Below are positions 55,066 through 64,000 of a stretch of DNA of 64,000 bases, one piece after another. This DNA comes from Plutella xylostella. Lineage: Eukaryota; Arthropoda; Insecta; Lepidoptera; Plutellidae. A program made the position numbers and the translations under genes. Position 1 is the stretch's first letter. The number at the start of each line of letters is the position of its first letter. Under the pieces are notes generated by a model. That model saw only the letters and a program-made list of their open reading frames with translations. It was not told where the DNA came from and made no database searches. The stretch covers positions 4,843,501 to 4,907,500 of the forward strand of contig NC_064012.1 in the NCBI RefSeq assembly GCF_932276165.1, in the 5' to 3' direction.

Positions 55066-56220
55066 CTAGATTATCAAAAATTCCAACCCGGTTGGCAAGC
55101 TTTTCTGTACATTTCTAGCAGGAAAATACCGAGTATAATCAGTTGAAAAATGTGTTATACCGACAGGTATAAATTCATAGGTTTTTTTAATACGTTACTA
55201 AACTAGGTACTTATGTTTTTTATACAGACATAGACACTGTGGAAAAGAAAGTTATGGCTAAAATATTAAACACCTTACTATTTTGTATATTGGTACGGAA
55301 TAACGGAACCCTTTGTGCGCAATGTCCGACTCGGTTTTGGCCGGATTTTTACATACTTAGTTATCTAATAACAATGTTTATATAATCTAGATTTAGCACA
55401 TCTAGATCTCAACCGTTGGGGATAGGCACAAAGGTTCCATTCTAGTCAGCCACGTGCATACTCTGACGCAAAGAAACCTGACCCGTCTCAGAATGACAAT
55501 GCTGCCGAAGAGTCTTGTTTCTTAGACCCAAACTGTACTTTATAATAATAATATATTGCCAAGTCACTGTAATTATGATATAAAGAAAACTATTGATAAA
55601 ATTACTAAATGTTGATTTATAACTACAAAATAATTTGAATAGGACTTGGCTTCTATGAGATCTCATAACTTTTTACGATGAAAAGACTGCATCGAGAGAC
55701 TTGGCATTTTTTTACATAATTAATGTTTTTGGTGGGATCTCAATTATTTTTTTAAAGTAGGTAGGTAAGTATTACTTTTTTTTTAGGTGCTATCATCATT
55801 TCTTGGACTTCAGCTACTGCTTTGCTTAGAACCTATTCTCTATCTATATCTCTTTTGTTTCTTCTCTGTGGCTTCGTTACTTCTAAAGTAGACAAGTCTG
55901 GGCGATATATATTTAGGAGGGGAACACCCAAATATTCCGAAAAACTTTTTTCCGAATTTGATAACACCGAATATGTAATTTACGAAATATTGCAATACCG
56001 ATTTTTTTAAATACCGAATTATAAAAATCCGAAAAATTATAATTTCGAATGTTATAATCACGAAGATTTGTTATTACGATTGTTAAATATACGAAAAATA
56101 AAATACCGATTTAGTATAATCACGAAAAATTCAAATCCCGATCGGAAATATGATAATTCGTTATTTTGTCAAAAAAAACATAAACGTTTTTTAAACCTTA
56201 GAACTAAAACCAAAAGATAG

Positions 56221-56559
56221 GAGCGGTGGTAGCTCAGTCGGGTGAGCGCCCGCTTCTCACGCCAGAGATGCGGGTTCGATCCCGGCGCTGACATGTACCA
56301 ATGAGTTCTTTTAACTTAAGTACAATGTATACCATCGCTCTTACGGTGAAGGAAAACATCGTGAGGAAACCTGCATATCTAGATTTAGCACATCTAGATA
56401 TGTGAACCAACCAACCCGCATTGGACCAGCGTGGTGGGAAATGGTCCAAGCTTAGGAAGGTAGTTTAGACCTTGGGGATATGCACAAAGGTTCCATTCGA
56501 GAGAGCCAGGTGCAGGTACTTACACCCCCACAGAGAATAGAATAGAATAGAATAGATAG
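56221..56559 (+). mobile_element. tRNA-derived SINE, complete, AATAG tail
   Basis: The head has box A 'tagctcagtcgg' (about 56230-56241) and box B 'ggttcgatccc' (about 56272-56282). The body includes 'accatcgctcttacggtg', 'catcgtgaggaaacctgcat' and 'gggaaatggtccaagctt'. The tail is four AATAG-type units. AGATAG flanks both sides (56215-56220, 56554-56559). It inserted precisely in the 'gatag/gtgcgacg' start of the transposon core. Truncated relatives: 4403, 11420 and 16016-16215 (reverse). Confidence 0.85.
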
Positions 56560-56657
56560 GTGCGACGACGAGCAAAGCGAGGAGGAGCGTGTTAGGTGCA
56601 CATAGATATCTAAAAACGAAGCGGAGCGCAGCAGAGCGGAGCGGAGCGTTTTACATA
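56560..56657 (+). repeat. GC-rich transposon core, repeat 1
   Basis: 'gtgcgacgacgagcaaagcg' through 'gagcggagcggagcgtttta'; one of two tandem-spaced cores in this element. Its first bases are cut off by the SINE insertion. A single G-to-A/insertion type change ('gcagcagagcgg') separates it from the others. Confidence 0.75.
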
Positions 56658-56753
56658 CGGCTTAAAAACATATTGTTAAATAGAAAACTATTTGTTGTTT
56701 AGTTTCATAACAAATCAAAGCATACACGCTTTAAAAACCCTGGAACCTAAACC

Positions 56754-56852
56754 TAAAGATAGGTGCGACGACGAGCAAAGCGAGGAGGAGCGTGTTAGGT
56801 ACACATAGATATTGAATAACGAAGCGGAGCGCAGCGAAGCGGAGCGGAGCGT
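56754..56852 (+). repeat. GC-rich transposon core, repeat 2
   Basis: Preceded by 'ggaacctaaacctaaagat' and running 'aggtgcgacgacgagc' to 'agcggagcggagcgttt'. About 97 bp of unrelated AT-rich sequence separates it from repeat 1. Confidence 0.75.
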
Positions 56853-57523
56853 TTCACATAATATAGCTTAAAAATACATGTATAATAGATAACTACTTAT
56901 TTCTTGTCAACTAAATTACATTCGGGGATTTGTATTTTCGGAATATAAAAATTCGTGATTCGTAATTTTAACAATTCGATATGATACAAAATCGTACATT
57001 TGAAACATCGAAATAATAATATTCGGAAATTTGACTTTCGTCATTTTAATAAATCTTTTGTGTGAAATTTCATTTTATCAACTATTCGTGATTTTCATTA
57101 TTCGGAAACTTGAAATTCGGGATTGTGAATTATTCGGAACTTTGAAATTCGTAATTATAAAAATCGTTATTTACATATTCGTAAAAAAGTAATTCGGAAT
57201 TATGTAGTGTACCCATTTCGGAGTCTATTATATTCAGCTATTGCCGTCGCGTCGCCTGAGCTTTGATGCTACTACAATTCACATTTATTAAATGTAATCC
57301 ACCCAAACTAGTCACTCTTGAAAGGGCTACGTATGCTTGACCACTGGTAAAAACTGAAGAACCTATATCCATTATTGCATTGTTAAGGTTCAGCCCCTGA
57401 CTCTTATGTATGGTTATAGCATAAGCTATGCATATGGGGAATTGTTCCCGATGAACATACGCTCTAGAAATAGAGATACGGAGTTTACAATGGAATTCAT
57501 GTATGATGAAACGAAGGTACCTA

Positions 57524-57734
57524 TCCTAACTTCATAACTAATATTATAAATGCGAAAGTAACTGTGTCGGTCTGTCTGTCTGTTACTCTTTCACGCCAAT
57601 ACTACTGAACGGATTTGAATGAAATTTGGCATACATACGGTCTAGACCCTGGGAAAGAACATAGGCTACTTTCTATCCCGACATTCCCACTGGAAAACTT
57701 TTTAAGGCGAAGCGAAGCGCGCGGGAACAGCTAG
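57524..57734 (+). mobile_element. Non-autonomous Helitron 3' region (copy c)
   Basis: Contains 'gttactctttcacgccaata', 'ggatttgaatgaaatttggc', 'actttttaaggcgaagcgaa', and ends 'gcgggaacagCTAG' (57731-57734) followed by T, as expected of Helitron 3' termini. It abuts the truncated end of Helitron copy 2. Confidence 0.75.
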
Positions 57735-58186
57735 TTAAGAATAAATTAAACAACTAACGGTCAAATTCTTAATAATAAAAAAAATACTAAATAACCCGAC
57801 CATGCAATGGATTGATTATTATTAAATGATGATGATGAATTGATGAAATATGCAGTTAAATGATTTAAAATGTCACAATGAATTATAATAAAACTAACTT
57901 AAAAGCCACCTAAAAATACTGTTCACCACTTATCCAAATTTAGGGGTTTCTGCTGCACGGAATAACTAGGTATTACTATGTAATTATCACTGATAAGTTT
58001 ATGGTAGCACTCAGGCAAATAAAATTATCCACTATAACGGGAATTTATAAAAAATCAGAGCTCGACCAGTTGTTGCATCGGTGGCGGTTGGAATGTGACG
58101 TCGCGGAGTCGTGAAGGTCTCCTCTCTTACCAATATTTGACAATTCGAGGGTAGCCGGGCGCGAGCGATGCGCAGTTATCTTTTTT
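57735..58186. other. Intergenic stretch
   Basis: No gene or complete repeat is recognised. Confidence 0.5.
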
Positions 58187-58885
58187 AACCGACTTCAAAA
58201 AAGGAGGAGGTTCTCAATTCGTCGGGATCTTTTTTAAATATTTTTTATGTATGTTCACCGATTACTCCGCCGTTTATGGACCGATTTTGAAAATTATTTT
58301 TTTGTTGTATTGGGTTGAGCTCCCAGGTGGTCCCATTTTTTTCAGAATTTTATCCCACCCCTAAGATTGGGTAAAGGGGTAAAAACAGGGTATGAATTAC
58401 CATTTTAACAAAAAATATGATGGTGACCTTGAGCTGATCTGATGATGGGAACGGAAGGCAGTCAAGGGAACTCCTCAGCGGTATATAGCAACTACCTCGT
58501 GTTTAGACTTCAATGATTCGTATTGACTAGTAGGACTTATTTGTATCATTTGCATCTTACTTTTGATTGAAAATTATTGCAAATAAACTAAAAAAAATAA
58601 AATAAAATAATAATTTAAAAAAAATAAAAAACCGACTTAAAAAAACAACTAAAATGTAAGAAATAATTGAAGGTTTACACCAATTCTATGTGACAGTACA
58701 AATATACCTAAGCAGGAACTGTTTCTTTTTTTAAGTTGGTGCCATACTTCTTCAGATTACTTTGTCACCGCACCAACATAAAAAAGAACAGTTCCTGCTT
58801 AGGTATATTTGTACTGTCACATAGAATTGGTGTAAACCTTCAATTATTTATTACATTTTTAGTTATTTTTTGAAGTCGGTTTTTT
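58187..58885. mobile_element. AACCGACTTCAAAAAA-ended element with a long hairpin
   Basis: The left end 'aaccgacttcaaaaaaggag' and right end 'ttttttgaagtcggtttttt' are inverted. The left block ('ggaggaggttctcaattcgt') is a common lepidopteran repeat, also present as a scrap at 34408-34443. Within it, 58629-58884 is a near-perfect hairpin with arms of about 110 bp (both contain 'aaggtttacaccaattctat' and 'aatatacctaagcaggaact') and a loop of about 35 bp. Non-coding. Confidence 0.7.
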
Positions 58886-58900
58886 AATTTTTTGTTTGTA

Positions 58901-59075
58901 AATACTATTATAAATGAATAGTAATTTATTGGTAATTAAAATAAGATTTGTAAATACTATTATAAGGGAATAGTAATTTACTTGTAAATAATAATTATAT
59001 TTTTATTAAATTCATTTCATAAATATACCTACTATTATAAGGTAATAGTAATGTATTTGTAAATAATTGATTAGA
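58901..59075. repeat. Three diverged AT-rich direct repeats
   Basis: 'aatactattataa..gaatagtaattta' recurs at about 58903, 58955 and 59028, each with an inner tactatt/aatagta pairing. It directly follows the hairpin element. Confidence 0.55.
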
Positions 59076-59408
59076 TTCATAATTTTAGGTTAATTTCGAA
59101 AAAAATAATAATTTTAAATAATTAAGTTCTAAAATTTTAAATAATTGTATTTAAAATTTATTTAATTTATGTACCAGCACAAGTGCAACGTTACACTGGT
59201 ACTTACCGTATACTTTGTAGGTTTTTTCTCCGTAATATGGCTCTTGATTATCTCTGTGCTCTGATTTTCCCAGAAAAGCTTCAAACTTGTCTGTCAAAGT
59301 ACTATTTGGGGGGCATACACTAAGTTTTCTAATGATATTTAATTTTTTTCTTTTAACTTGTCTACGTTTTTAGTAAAATTCCCTAAAGCTTGTTGTCTAC
59401 TATGCAAT
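59076..59408. other. AT-rich spacer before the OTU frame
   Basis: Holds a short palindrome near 59172-59203 (gtaccag...ctggtac) and sequence leading into the LINE-type end at 59440-59466. No gene is recognised. Confidence 0.45.
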
Positions 59409-60149
59409 CTATCGCATGGAATTTCTATTAAGTTTGGGAAAATAAAGGCTATAATAATAATAATAACGAGCTACAGGTTGGGAACGGCTGTACCGGACCA
59501 ACGATTTCTTCCGTTTTTCTGGATTGTTTCGGCGATAACGGGCAGATGCTTCGGCCAATTGTTGAGAACGAGAGATATTTGAGGTTTTTGGCCTGCCACG
59601 CTTAAGTTTTTTAGGCCTTCCCGCAGTTTTACGACTTTTTTCACTAACTAGGTTCGAGCTAGGAGAATCCGAAGTATTTTCATCTACCTGAAGATCTGAT
59701 ACTATGGAGTTATTATCGGGAACGAGTACTTCGTAATGACCTCCTAAGAAACTCCCAGAAAATCGTATCCGTTTCACTGGTTTCCTAGGATCATCACCGA
59801 ATGATCCCTGCAAACGACCATTTTGGTAAACTTCGAAAATAAACGGATACAATGCAGCGGCCGCTTTAAGTTCGGATACGGATCCATAGGTGGTTGTTTT
59901 CAGCATTTCAGCTGAGTACATATCTGCATTGATATAGACGTCTCCACGTTCGTCGCACGTATAGACTTGCATATCTTTCCAATTCTCCACTACATAATGG
60001 ACGACAGCACGCCGTATATCGTTTGACGATTGAAAGCTCCCATACATGCAGTATGACAGTGAATGAAACAAACACGATCCATCTCCAGGAATAGAGATGA
60101 CTCTGTGTGGACAATGGTCGCCATTTATATACAATATTTCACGTGCCAT
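59409..60149 (-). CDS. OTU cysteine protease domain protein with AT-hooks, probably Helitron-derived
   Basis: ATG at 60149, 246 codons. The OTU domain spans residues about 15-143: 'ISIPGDGSCLFHSLSY' carries the catalytic Asp/Cys pair and 'FLGGHYEVLVP' the catalytic His. Then 'AGRPKKLKRGRPKTSN' holds two AT-hook-like cores, followed by a basic 'ARYRRNNPEKRKKSLVRYSR' repeat of the type seen at the N-terminus of insect Helitron proteins. OTU proteases cleave ubiquitin chains; in Helitrons their role is unknown. The last about 20 residues (YYYYYSLYFPK..) come from a (TAT)n tail and an RTE 3' end (59440-59466) that truncates the frame. It lies upstream, on the same strand, of Helitron copy 2, so both may be ends of one element. 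A domesticated gene is less likely. Confidence 0.7.
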   Translation of the reverse strand: MAREILYINGDHCPHRVISIPGDGSCLFHSLSYCMYGSFQSSNDIRRAVVHYVVENWKDMQVYTCDERGDVYINADMYSAEMLKTTTYGSVSELKAAAALYPFIFEVYQNGRLQGSFGDDPRKPVKRIRFSGSFLGGHYEVLVPDNNSIVSDLQVDENTSDSPSSNLVSEKSRKTAGRPKKLKRGRPKTSNISRSQQLAEASARYRRNNPEKRKKSLVRYSRSQPVARYYYYYSLYFPKLNRNSMR

Positions 60150-63100
60150 TACAATAAATTACAATTACTAGTATAAGAATATATTAACATATTAACAGGG
60201 TTTAAACTTATATAATTAGCTAACAAACTAAATTAACTAACAAATAAATAACTAACATAAATATATATCTACTAACTTACTAACTAAATATATATCTAGC
60301 AACACGTAAACTATTAGATACTCGTATGTAACTATATCTATGTTATATTAAAAAACAATTCCCCTAAATAAACTTTTTCAGTAACAAGAATTAAAGAATA
60401 ATCCGGGTTACTTAAATTCTACTTAAATTCTACAAATACCGCTACAATTTTTTTAAGTTCCTGTTTTCTTAGACAGATGGCGCTATCATACGAAAAATTA
60501 CCTTAAGAATTGAAGGTACTACTTGACTGCGCTCTGTAACGAAACCATACCGCGATGTAGAGTGCTTCCGTCAGCGCCATCTAGTTTTAGCTTTATGAAC
60601 TTAATGTAACATTAATTTGTTATATTATTTATAGTCTATGAATTATATTCATAATATTATTATCTATTCTATTCTTATGTATTCATCCAATGAATACTAC
60701 GAACAAAGTTAACAATGCAGTCGAAATCCATACACAATGTTCTTGCCAAAACGCAAATATAAAATTGTTTTTTATGGTTTATACATTTTTTTTATGTTTT
60801 TATTATTTTTCCTTTATATGTGGCTAATGACCTATCTTGGTGCAAAATTTTAAGTTTCCAAGTCTGCTAGAAGTACCTTAAACTTTTTAATGATCTGTCA
60901 CTTAGTCAGTGAGTGACGAAATGGTGTAACTTTGATCGACCGTAACTCCTTAACTATTAATTCAATTGGCATGTAATTTCGAAATTAAGCTTGTTATACG
61001 AGTAATGCCTACTATTTTTCACCGAAAAGCTAAACTCCTAGCCTTGTCCACATCGAAGATATAGGGGTGCGAAACTGCCGCGAATCGCTTCGAGAAAAGA
61101 TGGTAGGCCGTGCCCGTTTTCCTCGAGACTTGGCTGGGGCACTGCCGTGCCCCCAGATTTATAGCAATTTAGCAACTATGCGAGTGTTTCATTGTTTTTA
61201 AAATATGTAGGTACATACATTCACGTCCTTAACATAGTGCCCTGTAGCATAGCAAATTTAATTCTTAACTCAAAAATAAAATATTACTACGTTTCCACCT
61301 CCACAGAGAATATTAAAAGTAATAGAATAATAATATAAGTTTGAAAGCTAATTTAAAATATGGATTCCTTAGTAAATAACCTTTAGAAAGCATAATATAG
61401 AATATAGGTACTAACATGAAATGCATAATGTCGTAGAAAAAGAAATGCCGAGGCTACAATATAAATTATCATTTATCAGTTCAATAAAGATTGACACCTA
61501 ATCTTATTTGCTAACCGTAATTATTTTTATTGAATGGCTGATAATTCGGATTGCTCAATTCTTTGTTTTGCATCTTCTTCATCATTCTTTGGTTTGATTC
61601 ACATGTATCACAGTGTTATTTCTCAAAGGCTGACATTTTATTAATAGTATGAGTAAGTAGATATTCCTTAAAATATTCCTTGATAAATATGATGACAAGG
61701 AATGCATAAATTGGTGAATTAGGTTATTAGTCAGAAAAGTACAGGCATCGGGTGACACCGCTCACATAATCTTAAATAATTCGTTAAGTAAAGACATATA
61801 TTTATTATTAGATCTATTATAGTAGGTAAATACATACCTGAGTATACATATTATATCATAATATACATAATTTATAGGCACTTTGTCAAAACTAATCAAC
61901 CATGAAGTGATTGACGGTTTCTGAATGTACTTTGATGAGATGGTAGTTTAAGTATAGAGATAAATTTACCTCATCATTCAAAACAGCTTTTGTTCTACGA
62001 TATTGGGTATAGTTCGCTGGATAATGGAAAATATACAACATATGTTTTGCTGATCATTTGACCATGGTTTATTACGAAATTCCAAAATTCGTAAAATAGC
62101 AGCACTTCCGGCACAATATTTACAGAGTTTTGCCACAGATGATGGATTTTAGCTGAGGTTCCAACGTTTGTCCGATTGTGATCTCTACTCGAGAAATCGA
62201 CTACTTATCCTAAACGGCGCACTGTGAGTCACCTTAGGTCTCTGATGATTTGATGAATAACCATTTGAAATGCGATCTTTTAGATTTAGAGAAATCACGA
62301 GCATAGCTTATGGTACATATTTATAATAACAAGTCCAAAAAGCTAATAAAACCTTAAATTATGTTTATTTTGCATCATAAAAGTTATTCTTAACACAATA
62401 CCTAGCAACTTATAAATAAAGCACAAAAAGACCTTATTGCTTATGGCAATCTCTACCAGACAACCTTTGAATGGAAGATTATTACCCAATGAAGCATTCA
62501 TCTTCTTTGGGGACAGTGTGTCAAACATACTTTTCATCTTAACTTCCTTAAGGACTATCACCAATCATCGTCATCACCAACGGCCTACAATCCAGTAGTG
62601 GATTGCAAGTTATGAAAAAGATAATTTATTGGCACCCAAGCCAAACTCAAATATTCACAACCTAAGCAGCATTGAAACATGACATCCCTATTAAAACTCG
62701 CAACATTTAAACTCGCAACATTTAAACCTCGGTTTACACTTGCGAATAACGGCTTGGAGTGAGTTGCGTGGCCTGTGACGTGGGCTAACAAGTTTGCGGG
62801 TAGTTTCAGACGTCGCCGCCCTGTTTGTGACAGCCCTAGCCGGGAGAAATGTCTCAGTGTGGACACATGTCCAGGTTTGTAAATACCTTTGCTTTGCTTT
62901 AATATACAGGTACAGAGTGTAACATTTAGAAAGGTCATAGGGTTGCGGGAGAGTTTATATATCAAATTAATTAATTACTAATTTTAACTAATTTAATATC
63001 GCTTAAGTGAATATTCATTTTCATCTATCTATACACGTATTAGAATAATTTTGTTTCTCCCCTTGACACTTATAAGGATTAGATTACTTTTGGCCGCACC

Positions 63101-63199
63101 ATATTATTTTAAGCCAACGGAGTTGAAACAACCAGGGTGTTACCCTTTAACCCAACTTTTCAACGACAGTCAGCCACCATTCCAATGAGGAAACTAGCG
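60150..63199. other. Long AT-rich stretch without recognised genes
   Basis: About 3 kb with no domain-bearing frame. Small features: an inverted 'gatggcgct'/'agcgccatc' pair (60478-60590, MITE-like), and a 15-bp tandem pair 'aaactcgcaacattt' (about 62694-62725). A possible LINE-tail scrap lies near 62585 ('cagtagtggattgc'). Confidence 0.55.
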
Positions 63200-63427
63200 G
63201 TAGATTAGATAAGCACGAACTTTTGCTTGGGCCGTGGTGGCCGGTCGTCGCGGCGCGGCGTGTCAATATAGTGACGCGGCGTGACGCAAGCGCTTATCAA
63301 CGTTATCAGCGCGCAGGCAGTACGGTGAGTGAGCAGAGCCGCGCCACACGTGTCTCCACCGCGCGACCGCCGCCGCCGACCAATCGCGACCACCTCACCC
63401 CCCACCCTACCCCACCGGTAAGTACCA
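63200..63427. promoter_or_regulatory. CpG-rich putative promoter and 5' exon of an unseen gene
   Basis: GC and CpG content jump sharply against the AT-rich surroundings ('gtcgcggcgcggcgtg', 'gcgcgcaggcagtacg', 'cgcgaccgccgccgccga'). Two good + strand donors follow: CAGTACG|GTGAGT (about 63322) and CCACCG|GTAAGTACC (about 63418). This fits a transcription start with a 5' exon whose downstream exons lie beyond 64000. The - strand open frame over it (63205-63582) has no domain. Confidence 0.45.
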
Positions 63428-64000
63428 CGGTCAATCACAACACACACTCTACACAGTTTTGATTTCACACTATCGGAGGTCACACCGCACTCGGCTTCTC
63501 TTCTACACACACAGTTTTTGTCATTGTCGCGGCGAATTAACGCTTTCGAGCGGCGTGATTTTTTACGTGTTCTCTTAGTCATTTCAGTGGAAAGATATCA
63601 AGGTTGTTTATTAACTCATCCCAATGCAAATTTGCTCGACAAGTCTTAACTTTGTATCTTAGAGATTTGGTTATCGTCGGCGAGGTGTTTCGGTGATGGT
63701 GTCGGGGTGTTGTGAGCGGCAAAAAGTTTTGAAACACGATTTTCCGATAGTGAAGCTAGGTTCATGATACCTCGTGATTGTGGTTTGTTACTGGCTGATA
63801 CTTCAACTTGGATGGGCTCAGCACGACTTGACTGGCCGCTGAGACAGAGATGAGTTAATAGCTAGTAAATATAGCTAATAATTACCTATGTCTTTGATGA
63901 CAAAGAAGGTGCAATTATATCTCAACAGGATATTCCTAGTCATTGTCTCGTTATGGATAATTGTTTTCCTAGACATAGAATCAATACTTAGATTCGTTTC
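63428..64000. other. End of window, probable first intron
   Basis: No coding sequence is recognised. If the 63418 donor is used, this is intron sequence. Confidence 0.35.

Larger units (their letters stand above)
55920..57214. mobile_element. Non-autonomous DNA transposon with minisatellite-like inverted arms (copy 2)
   Basis: Comparison with Helitron copy 1 gives exact borders: GGGAACACCC at the left, AGTGTACCC at the right, and a 9-bp duplication ATTTAGGAG / ATTTCGGAG (55911-55919, 57215-57223; one mismatch). The left arm (about 55930-56170) is a run of 14-16-bp degenerate units near ATACCGAATTTTATAA. The right arm (about 56925-57205) carries the same kind of unit inverted (near ATTCGGAATTTTAAAA). 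The middle holds two GC-rich cores (56560-56657, 56754-56852) matching the core at 3783-3880, the first split by a SINE (56221-56559). No transposase. Confidence 0.8.
55066..57472 (-). mobile_element. Helitron copy 2, 3' part, split by a DNA transposon
   Basis: 55066-55919 and 57215-57472 together match 47261-48350 of copy 1 almost base for base: CTAG end, 'caacccggttggcaagc', 'cgtctcagaatgacaatgc', then helicase motif VI region 'catatggggaattgttcccg'. The match ends at 57472 within the helicase C-terminus. Small length differences exist (for example 'gcataggt' against 'cataggt'). The element 55920-57214 interrupts it. Confidence 0.85.

Noticed and set aside
56221..56295. tRNA gene
   Set aside because: Same reason: it is the head of a SINE with truncated relatives elsewhere in the window.
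63205..63582. Arg-rich protein gene on the - strand
   Set aside because: It is an open frame by GC composition over a CpG-rich block, with no domain and better + strand donors.

Overview
This is a eukaryotic, AT-rich, intron-containing window that is dominated by transposable elements. The repeat set points to an insect and most probably a moth or butterfly: short tRNA-derived SINEs, non-autonomous Helitrons ending in CTAG, RTE and CR1-like LINEs with short tandem tails, a mariner relic, and many palindromic MITEs. No prokaryotic operon, CRISPR array, rRNA gene or functional tRNA gene is visible.

Two host genes can be reconstructed, and they converge. (1) An ODF2/cenexin-like coiled-coil gene lies on the + strand (13 exons, 6843-18021, about 520 aa). 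(2) A SMYD4-like protein lysine methyltransferase lies on the - strand. Its exons run from 37003 down to 18668, with a candidate 5'UTR exon and promoter at 41300-41420. Splicing four TPR-type exons (31272-37003) directly to the MYND/SET exons (18668-23338) keeps one open frame of 773 aa, close to the usual SMYD4 length. An isolated possible alternative first exon (24727-24814) sits inside a 627-bp inverted-repeat unit. The 3' ends of the two genes are about 650 bp apart, and their polyadenylation signals imply overlapping tails.

Layout. 1-6.8 kb: no recognised gene, but a 758-bp DNA transposon of unusual build (3412-4169) and a Helitron-type 3' end. 6.8-18 kb: the ODF2-like gene, with mariner, SINE, RTE-tail and foldback insertions in its introns. 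18.7-41.4 kb: the SMYD4 gene, inflated by a CR1-like LINE with an intact 987-codon ORF2, other LINE pieces, nested RTE-in-MITE, SINEs and palindromic MITEs. 41.4-47.2 kb: MITEs and a 5S-rRNA-headed SINE with a perfect 11-bp target duplication. 47.2-60.2 kb: a nest of Helitrons. It holds one broken Pif1-type helicase copy with a three-level nested insertion and a perfect 186-bp tandem duplication, a 5'-truncated RTE with a 642-codon open ORF, a second Helitron 3' end, and an OTU/AT-hook ORF. 60.2-64 kb: mostly empty, ending in a CpG-rich stretch (63.2-63.43 kb) with good splice donors, probably the start of a gene running off the window.

The most unusual structure is a pair of DNA transposons (3412-4169 and 55920-57214). 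Both have GGG...CCC ends, 8-9-bp target duplications and the same GC-rich core of about 100 bp. In each, the arms are degenerate tandem arrays of about 15-16-bp words in opposite orientation on the two sides. The word differs completely between the copies (about TTATGCCAAACGAGAT against about ATACCGAATTTTATAA). I know of no named family with this build. All exon joins, percentages and family names come from reading the sequence by eye, without alignment or database search.
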